A stretch of DNA of 64,000 bases from Amylostereum areolatum (lineage: Eukaryota; Basidiomycota; Agaricomycetes; Russulales; Stereaceae): the NCBI GenBank assembly GCA_012932865.1, contig SAXG01000090.1:62001-126000 (forward strand), in the 5' to 3' direction. Below are positions 55,784-64,000 of the stretch, piece after piece; the first letter of the stretch is position 1, and each line of letters starts with the position of its first letter. The notes beneath the pieces are model-generated. The model was not told where the DNA came from. It worked only from the letters and a program-made list of their open reading frames with translations, and made no database searches. The translations under genes and the position numbers were made by a program.

Positions 55784-55876
55784 ACTGCCCGAGCACGAGA
55801 GGATACTGGGTACATACATGTAGATGTATATGGGTCCAAAAATGCGAATGGATAAATACATCAAAATTGTCCAAAA

Positions 55877-58800
55877 TCAGGCATTGTCGCTTTTCTCGTC
55901 GATCACCATGCCATGTAGGTCAATGACATACATACTATAATTCCTGTCTGTTGCCTGGGTGGCAGATTTACCTCCTATTCCTGGGTCAACACCACACTGT
56001 AGATCCAGTATGACTTTGTATTCATCGAAAGTGAAGACTTGTCCCTGACGAATGCCATCCAGCATTTCCTGCGATTTCTGTGAGCTGGGTTTGAGTAAGG
56101 ACGCAGTCGTGACGTACAGAAGGATTGAGAGAAAAGAGATTGTAGTATTTCTTCGCGTTCTCAAACTCGGTGTCATGAGGATCGCGTGCGATGGTCTTGA
56201 CGCATTGCTGGAGAGCAAGCATGTTCCTTCTGATCTTGTTGATCCCGAAGGCATTTGCTCTCCGAATGTTACGAGCAGTGGATATAAGCTGCTGGTCCAT
56301 CAGGGAGCCTATCCCTTCGAAGACAAACCTGCGATACTATTAGAGTCAGGCTTCAAAGAGAGACGGGTAAGCATACCGTTGTTCGGCTTCTGGAAGAGTT
56401 GTAGACACGACATCGTCGCATTCGCCCAGTTCGAGGTTGAGGTCTATAATATGGGGATCTGGCTCGCCGACCTCCCTATCAATGTGGTAGTTCCCCTACA
56501 AGAATGCGTTAGGGTCACGATGGTCGGCCAGAAGAAAACTGCAAACATGACGCGACGCAAGGTCTAAGTAGTGAGATACACGACACCGAATATCAACTCG
56601 CATGGTGTGAAGGATGAGTTCCGAAAGTTGGTCGTATGTTTTGAGCAACGCATGAAACCGACTAAAGATCATGAGTGAAGCGGCAAGATGAGTCGAAGTA
56701 CAACTTACAGTGCCATCTCACGCGAAAGAGGGAGTTTTAATTCATCGCTTGCACTTGCAGGGAAGGAAGGAGGTAGGGAAAATGTATGTGGGGTGACTGC
56801 GCTGATGAGATTTGTTTGAGTGGGCGAGGTAGGAGACACCATGTCATCCAAGGGGCCTTTTAGCCGGTTTAATGCTGTAGAGAACCATGCCTGTAATTTC
56901 TGAGTATTTCAGCGTCGGGAATAGCCAATGGTATACGCACTACACTCCGATAGAGATTTCCTAAAGCGGACAGATTACGCAGCGGGGCGACTAGCTCCCC
57001 CTTTCCAACCGCTTTCTCGCCAAGTAGGTCTTGTTCTATCCGGCGTTCACGACGGCAAAGATCTTGCCTTCTAACCATATCTCCCTCCTTCCAAAAAGTA
57101 TGAGAAAAGTAACATTACGAGGTAACGCGTCACCCACCGCCACTTGGTAGAGCTCTGATAAACAGATGCTCAACTCGGAATTTTGCGCCCATTGCGCACC
57201 TAACGCAATACCAGACTCGGAACCCAGAGTTGGAGGCCCAGAGGAGACAAGAGCGTGGAACCGGTCGCTGCATCGTTGATAAAATTGAATGACGACGGTC
57301 AAGATCAGCCTGGCGTAGTTTTCTCGATGGAAAGGCGATGTCGTCAGCATAACACAGAGGGAATTGATCAATGCCATCAACTGGGTGCTGGCCTGTAGGG
57401 AAAGCTGGTGAAACTTCAAGAAACCGTTCCTTGACGTAAACACTCAACGTTAACCAAAGGCTCTTTAGATAGCCACGGCGATGACGAGTCCGGTAGGAAC
57501 GCTTCAGTGCCTGTCCAAACGATGTCAGCGGAGTAATCACGATTACGACAGGAGCATGCTTACCCGTTACCGCCTGATGGAACAAAAGGGATACTTTCTC
57601 CTCTAGCTGGGGCAAGTAAACGTTGAGAACAAATTCCTCCATGACAGCACTAGAGGCTCGAGCCGACTCGGAACCGGAGGGTAATGCGGCAACGACACGT
57701 TCAAGGAATGATAGCATGGGCTGGAACAGGACGCTAACATGGAATGCGTCTGGCTTGATGAGCAAACGGTGGTGCTGGTCAATGCCTAGCAGTCGTTCGT
57801 CGGTCCCAACGCTGGACAAAGTTGCTTGGACTGCGCTCTCCGTGGATCCTTGCACTAATCCGGGGACGGTGTCTCTGAGCACACGATTCAATTCTTCCTC
57901 GTGGGGGCGAAGCGTTTTCATAGATAGCTTGACATCTGTGTCCGCGAATCTAAAGACTGACTGAAGCTCCATGAGAAATGCATTGTGCGTGCATAGTTTT
58001 AAACCATACCTTCGACTTGTCTCTGTTAAACTTCCCCTCTCGCAGGATATCGTTGATGGAAGAAATCGGATTCCGGCTCGAGATTGCGCTCTGTTCTTCA
58101 TCCGTGACATAGTCATAAAGCAATGTCCGAACCTTAGAGCATACCGTAAGATTACTATCCGTTATAGAGACGTGTCACGCGCACCTCTGCTTGTATGGGT
58201 GTCCATATCTCAGACAACGGAAATAGAGAGCCGGGTTTCGCGCCAGACGAGTCCTTGAAGTCTCGCCTCTACGGCAGACCGTCAATACACCATAAAGGCT
58301 GTGGCTTCAACAAATAGCCTACCGAACCTATGCGATTTGCAACTTCATAAACAACCCGTAACCCCTGCATAACGGCATCTAACTTGGAGTAGACGGTCCA
58401 AAACAAATCCCGCAGAACTTCATGGTCGGTGTGTTTGGTAGAGGACTCCAACGCGGTTAACCGAAGTTGAACAGCGTCGATCAATGGTTCATTGTTCGCC
58501 TTTGGAAGCCCAATTAATGCCCGGGCGGCATTGGTGCCCGCTCCGTCGCCGAACGTAGGTCTCGAAGCAAAGAAATAAGCAGAATGGCCCTTGGCATGAG
58601 GGCTGGGTCCACTGCCGATGAGAACAGACGTGCGCCGACCGTATTCCATGCGTTCGCCAACTTCGTCTACAGTACTCTCAACAAGAGCAAAAATTTCACT
58701 TGGAAGACGTTGAGCGACGAGATCTAGGGCGCTACCCAGCTTCCCTAACACCGCTAGGGATTCCAAAAGTGTTTCCAGGTAGGTGAATGAGTCGGACTCC

Positions 58801-60687
58801 GGGTTGATATCTTGCGGTTGGGAATTTCCCCCGAGAGGTAGAATGGACACACTATTCAAAGAGGCGACAGATGCGCTGGCAGGTAGTCCAGAGCCGATTC
58901 CAGTTGATGTAGATATCGCTGGGTTAGAAGTGGAATTTTGTTCCTCGACGTCGTCAGGAGGGTCGTTGGGACGAAGTGTGAGATTGTGGAGGTATCGGGA
59001 TAGTCGAGAAACACGAGGAATGGGCGATGAACTCCCCGATGAAAATGATGGTTGTGGAAGGTTGTCGGTGGCCAGAGGCTCATCCTCAAACTCGACCCGA
59101 GGCACTGTACGGACAATCCAGCCATGTGTTAGAAGCTTAAGAACTTCCAGGCCGGACAATGTGTCAAGGCTTACTGGACTGCTGATTGACGGTGTATGTG
59201 GACCAGCGCGATTCGCACCAGAAAGACTTGAGGTAGAGATGGTTGTGAAGTTCATCAACAAGAATTTCTCGCAGTGCCTAAAACATATTAAGTAGCACGA
59301 AAGGCGCAGGAAATAGACACGACCTCACGGTTTCCTGTCCAATGAGATAGCTACGAAGATCTGCGACGGCTCCGATATCGAGCATGTCCTGTTTGTTAAT
59401 CGTCTTTAGACTTCGCACAAGGAGTACGGCCGCTTGAAGCAGGCGTTTTTCAGACATCAAGCTCTCCAAGACGTCAGGTACTAATCTAAGCCGCTCTCTG
59501 AATGTTACGACGGAGATATTAGGTGATAAACCACAAGAGCAGCATAGAGACAAACATCTGATCAAGGATGCGAAGCATCTCCTCGAGTGTTTGGCCTCTT
59601 GTCCACATTTGCACCAAGTCAGCACGTTTGCTTCCGAAAGAATCTTTCGCCTCTTGCAGGGCCGACCGCGCCTCTTTGATTTGACCTTGTGTCATCCCTA
59701 GGTGGCCGAGTAGTGAGGTGTGGTGGGGTAGGGAAGCTGCGAAGGCCTGATAGTGTTCTGGCGAATAGCATTTACATATATGGGAAAGAATGAGACAGCG
59801 AACACATACTGTCTACGGATCCCTTCAACGCTTGGGAGAGTAATTTCTTTGTCCGACGGAAAGAAGATAGATCTTTGCCAGAGGTGCCATCCCCAATAAT
59901 TTGCAAGGCGAGATCAACGGGGTTGAACTAGAAGGACTGTCCTCTTAACGAGAATGAACGATAACGTGTACTGGCTCCTTACGTCTGGGTCGATGACAAA
60001 CTCCCACTCGTCCTTGATCTGGTCCAGAACAGCTGGGAAGTATGACATACGTCAACCGTTTTGCATGAATAAGAAAATGCACGTACCGTCAACGTCACCC
60101 GCCTTCGCTTTGCCATTGGTCCGTCTTCCCGGGACTCTCTCCTGTATTCGCTTCTGTCTCTGTTCTTCGGCCGCGATGGCCTCTCGCCGTTCTCTATCCC
60201 AGTCGTCATCACCATCCAATGTTCTCTTGCGGACTCCCGCAGATTGAAATGCGTTCATGACGGTGGCTAGGGATGTCGGAGAGAGCTCTGTGTCGTCGGA
60301 ACCGACCGTGTTAGCCGTGCCAGAGCGAGTTGGCCTTTTCTGTTTGGAGGTACCGGAAGTGCCATTACGAGTGCTATAAGAGTTGTGGACAGAAGCGTCG
60401 GATCGGGTTGTGCTAACACTGTCCTTGCGTTCCCTGGGAGGGCGATGAGCTGAAGCAGCATCGGAGAGACTGTATTCAGAGATTTGACGAGCTCTGAGCT
60501 CTGATCTCTGAGGACGTGAAGGACCAACTGGAGAGGCAGGGTTGGAGGAGACGATTGAGCCATTGCTTGGGGTAGTGGGCCGAGTGGGCCTGGAAATCTG
60601 GAGCGGTCTGGTGTTTGGAGGTGACTGAGGATCACCACCGCTGGGGCGACGTGCTGGTGAAGACTGATATCCCGGTTGTCGAGACAT
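55877..60687 (-). CDS. SEC8: Exocyst subunit Sec8
   Basis: Sec8 belongs to the exocyst that tethers secretory vesicles at sites of polar growth. Start at 60687 (MSRQPGYQSSPARRPSGGDP) with a disordered Ser/Arg-rich leader. The family core starts after an intron: KDEWEFVIDPDFNPVDLALQ, FRRTKKLLSQALKGSVD, EHYQAFAASLPHHTSLLGHL, GQIKEARSALQEAKDSFGSK, DLVQMWTRGQTLEEMLRILD and LESLMSEKRLLQAAVLLVRS. It continues through the middle region (HEEELNRVLRDTVPGLVQGS) to the C-terminal rods: NAFGINKIRRNMLALQQCVK, FENAKKYYNLFSLNPS, EMLDGIRQGQVFTFDEYKVI and LDLQCGVDPG. Stop at 55877-55879. At least a dozen introns, borders approximate. Confidence 0.9.
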
Positions 60688-60919
60688 CGTTGAACCACAG
60701 CGAAGTGGGTTGTGTGCAGATCTAGAGCTAATAAGTACAAAGGCTGGACAGCGCTCAAACGAACGTTGCGCTCGGTTGCGCCGTCTCGGCTTCTTCGGAG
60801 ATGGTCCATCGGTCCCTCTGATTACCTAAACCGCGCGTGTGAGACCGCGACGTCTCCGGTGCATTTGGGAACCTCTCCGACGCGTCGCGTCCTTGCCCTC
60901 AACCACATCACAGCCAACG
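60688..60919. promoter_or_regulatory. Short bidirectional promoter, Sec8 / CHD-like gene
   Basis: 232 bases between divergent start codons. ACGCGT at 60880-60885 lies 34 bases upstream of the CHD-like ATG, perhaps in its leader. No other element seen. Confidence 0.4.
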
Positions 60920-63900
60920 ATGTCTACAGCATCCCCAGGTCTTCTTATTGACCGTGCTATTGGAGAAAGCCACAGAAACGCGTCTTCCACTAGCTCGTTG
61001 ACCCCAATTCCGTCTGCTGCATCGCCAAACCCTACCTCTCCGTCCTCTTACTACATAGAGCTACCGACGCTTACTGCTGGTCAACGCGAGCGATACGTTT
61101 CAATCCTCGATCGCGTGTGCTCTCATACTTCTGACGAAGACGAGGACCGCACACCAAGCTCTGTTACTGGCGAGTACCTCGACGGAAAGGTGTTGTGGTA
61201 TTATATGAAGGATGGTGAAGGGATTGCCCATAAGGTATACAATGTTCACGACTCACAGCATCCATCCAGCATTCTCACGTACTTTGTTTGTAGTATGAGG
61301 CCTCTCTTGTGGAGAGGAAATACCCGGACCTTCTATGGGATTACAGTGGGTGTGTTGTGCATTTATATGGCTCACTCCGTGAACATGTGCCCACAGAATC
61401 CAAGAAGAAGCAAGGCCTCCTTTTGCCTTTTGACCCTTCAGCAGCATACGTTCATCCCGATTCTCGGGTCAAGATGACCATCAACATGAAGCATCTCGGT
61501 CAGAAAAGCCGTCGCCAAACCGAGTCTTCGAGACGGGGTTCCTCTAAAGGCGATGCAATAGTCCTCGAGTCTGACGAAGGCGAAGAGTGGGATCATGATC
61601 ATCCCGAAGACGAGAGTGCCGATGAAGACGATGATGAGGATGCGACACCCCCTCCGTCGTCGCGTCTCACACGCGGTGCCGCGAAGAGGAAGCTTCCATT
61701 TAGTCCTAGGAAAACGCGCTCGCGGAAGCAGGTCTCGGAATCCGACAGAGAAGACAGTGCAACCACTCGTGCCTCCAGCACGCGGAAGTCCACGCGTACT
61801 CGCAGGAGTGTTCGCGACAATCTTGCAGACCAAGATTACGCGGAAAATACGTCAGACGACGAGGATGAGTATATCTCAAGACCCCGCAGGGGCAAGGCGT
61901 CCTCTAGCAAAAGACCCCTTCGCGGGGTAGCGTCTCGGCCCGCTTACGGTCACTTTCGTCCGATACAGGATTTGGACTGGGATCCGTGCGATGACGAGAA
62001 GACCGCAGCCCTTCGAGCACACAGGGATACATGTGAAAAATGTCAGCGGCGCCCCACCCACATCTTATTGGAAGAAGAAAAGAAACGGGGTAACAGGAAG
62101 AAGAAAAGAAGAGACGACAGCGATGAGGACGATCCGATTGAAGGCTCAGAGCAGATTGAAAAACTAGGAGGATGGGTGCGATGGTGAGTGTCTCATTGTT
62201 AACTTCTGTACAGACTCGGTCCTGCTGCTGACCACTCATTTTACAGCTTGAAGTGTCCGCTATCAGCTCATTGGAGATGCTTGGCTCAATCTCAGCGGGA
62301 CGAAATCCTGAAAGCTGCACGTGCTCGAGACCGTCGAGAACGGGAAGCGAAAGATGGCGCTGAAGGGGAAATAGGGCAAAGTGGCAACGATCATTCCCGA
62401 CGTACCGATCTTGATATGGGCTCGACAACTGAGTTCATCTGCACCATGTGCATGAAGGGCGGGGTGTGCATGGGTTGCATGGAAGTCGTTCTCAAACCAG
62501 ACTCACATCATCGTCCCGAGGCCAGCTCGGCAGAGATCATGGACGCGGGAAAACCACCTCCCGATCACATGGCTGATCCCAGCATAACCCCTTTACAGGA
62601 TTCTGAAGATTTACTAGTGGACACCCCCGCTGAAGAGCTTCTCTTCCGATGCCAGACTTGTCGACGGCTTGCCCATTATTCCCACCTTCCCATCCCTGAT
62701 TTCGATTTCGACGTCGATCCCGAGGACCCCAGCGATAGAGCCATCCTTGCAAAGTACTATCAACGAAATACGCAATGGGCCTGCGGCGACTGCTCGTCCT
62801 ATGTTTTCAAGGCAGAAAAGATCGTCGCATGGCGAGCATACCCTCCAAACGCTCAGCAGCCGTCGTACCCTGGGGGCGTTCTTCCGCCTAAAGTCATGCT
62901 CCCTCGCGAGTATCTAGTCAAGTGGCAAGATCGTAGCTGGCGGAGGACGGAGTGGGTTCCACATGGATGGCTTGCAGCTGTGCAACCCGGTCTCCTCAGG
63001 AACTTCTTAACATCTGGGTCCAAGATTGAACTTCTGAAGGAGGCTGTGAGCGAAGATCGTGTTGCTAATGATGTAGCGGAAGGCGGTGTGGGTGAAGGTC
63101 ACGACGAGTCTCGAGACTCCTCCACCAAACCAGAGCCTGTGGCGGCCTTGTTAGATGCTTGCCCAGATGCGGAGCGTCGGATTCCCCCGGCGTGGAAGAC
63201 CGTCGATCGGGTCCTTGACGTTCTAATGTGGCACTCGCACAAGGCTACCAAACAGCCCATCAATAAGGGGAAGCTTTCTCGTCGCAGAATTGTTGACGAT
63301 GACGATCCCGATTTTAACAAGGAGTGGGACGCCGCATTCAAATTCGGCAAGCAACCCTCAGACGATTTTACAGAGTCCCTCGACGACTTCGTACGTCGTA
63401 AGGAGGACGACCTCGAGGAGGACGATGTTGACCAAGTTGTCTGGGCATTTATCAAATGGGACGATCTTGGATATGACGAAGGTTCGTCTTTTCCTCTACA
63501 TGCTGCGAATTCGTATTTATGCGCTTCATTTAGCATCATGGGATTCACCTCCTCGTGAAGGAGAGCCGGGTTATGCAGCTTTCAAAGCGGCCTTCCGGCG
63601 TCTGGTCGATTCTAGGAAGGTAGAAGTCCAAGCTCTGAGCAGGTCTGACGCACAGGCCTTCGACAATCGTAAGAAGGGCGAGTATCGCAAGAAGTATGCT
63701 TTAAAAGATGAGACTCAACCGGCATTGGGTCAAGCTGAAACCTTGAAGCTCATGCCTTTCCAAGTAAGACAGACTGGCTAGTCTCTTCCACGGATAACTA
63801 TTCTAACTCGCTCCCAGATCGATGGCTTTAACTGGCTCTGTGATAACTGGTGGAGCCATCAACCGTGCATCCTCGCGGACGAGATGGGCCTGGTATGATC

Positions 63901-64000
63901 TCCTCAACAAACGCTATCCTATTCGCTAACTTACAGGTTAAGGGTAAAACTGTGCAAATATGTACCTTTATAGGTCACATTTCCGAGATCAGGAAGGCTC
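60920..64000 (+). CDS. Mi-2/CHD-type (Mit1-like) chromatin remodeller, N-terminal part, runs off the right edge
   Basis: Start 60920 (MSTASPGLLIDRAIGESHRN). Early exons carry YVSILDRVCSHTSDEDEDRT and YEASLVERKYPDLLWDY. A long acidic/basic disordered region with SRLTRGAAKRKLPFSP follows. Cysteine clusters look like PHD fingers: DTCEKC, CLKCPLSAHWRCLAQ, FICTMCMKGGVCMGC, CQTCRRLAHYSH and WACGDC. A chromodomain-like block, PREYLVKWQDRSWRRTEWVP, precedes VDRVLDVLMW and VVWAFIKWDDLGYDE joined to ASWDSP. SNF2 motif I is reached at the right end: KLMPFQ, IDGFNWLCDNWW, CILADEMGL joined by an intron to GKTVQICTFIGHIS. The rest lies outside. The combination fits Mi-2/CHD3-like enzymes in fungi (S. pombe Mit1). 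It acts in transcriptional silencing. Confidence 0.85.

Noticed and set aside
1..64000. tRNA genes, rRNA, CRISPR arrays and bacterial-type operons
   Set aside because: I saw no cloverleaf-like A/B box pairs, rRNA blocks or regularly spaced repeats. The sequence is eukaryotic throughout.

Overview
The window is nuclear DNA from a filamentous basidiomycete, most likely an agaricomycete mushroom-type fungus. Genes lie on both strands, a few hundred bases apart. Most are split by many introns of about 45-80 nt with GT...AG ends. The protein families are typically fungal (Swi1, Sec8, Lsg1, Rap1, a CNH/GYF protein, a Tnp2 transposon). I joined exons by eye from frame continuity, splice signals and family knowledge, and by comparing paralogues inside the window. 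Internal exon borders are therefore approximate unless stated.

Layout. 0-7.6 kb: the 5' part of a WD40 gene, D-2-hydroxyglutarate dehydrogenase, a telomere-type Rap1 protein and S-formylglutathione hydrolase. 7.9-22.0 kb: an accessory island. It holds two tandem copies of a divergent two-gene module, here called A and B. B carries a PD-(D/E)XK nuclease-like signature and A is unrecognised. A nearly 7-kb CACTA/Tnp2-type DNA transposon sits between the two copies. The island is flanked by what look like the N-terminal and C-terminal halves of one DUF7726-like gene. 22.3-39.8 kb: conserved genes for a CNH+GYF protein, an acyl-CoA synthetase-like enzyme, a secreted alginate-lyase-family protein, a Rab5 GTPase, an alpha-arrestin, the ARID protein Swi1 of SWI/SNF, and a small DUF1764 protein. 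40.5-46.8 kb: two tandem paralogues of the WD40 gene at the left edge. All three begin with an 'IDLT-x-DED' motif resembling a SUMO-interacting motif. 47.7-64 kb: a CDK11-type kinase, an FHA-domain checkpoint kinase (Chk2/Rad53 type), a foldback/MITE element, ribosome-export GTPase Lsg1, a probable LYR/Cup1-like protein, exocyst subunit Sec8, and the N-terminal part of a Mi-2/CHD-like remodeller that runs off the right edge.

The housekeeping genes serve separate processes (metabolite repair, telomere, chromatin, vesicle traffic, ribosome maturation, cell cycle) and do not form a pathway cluster. The candidate for an undescribed system is the duplicated A/B module. It keeps the same divergent orientation, a similar promoter spacing, a conserved intron position in A and conserved acidic/lysine catalytic-type residues in B, although the two copies have diverged strongly in sequence.
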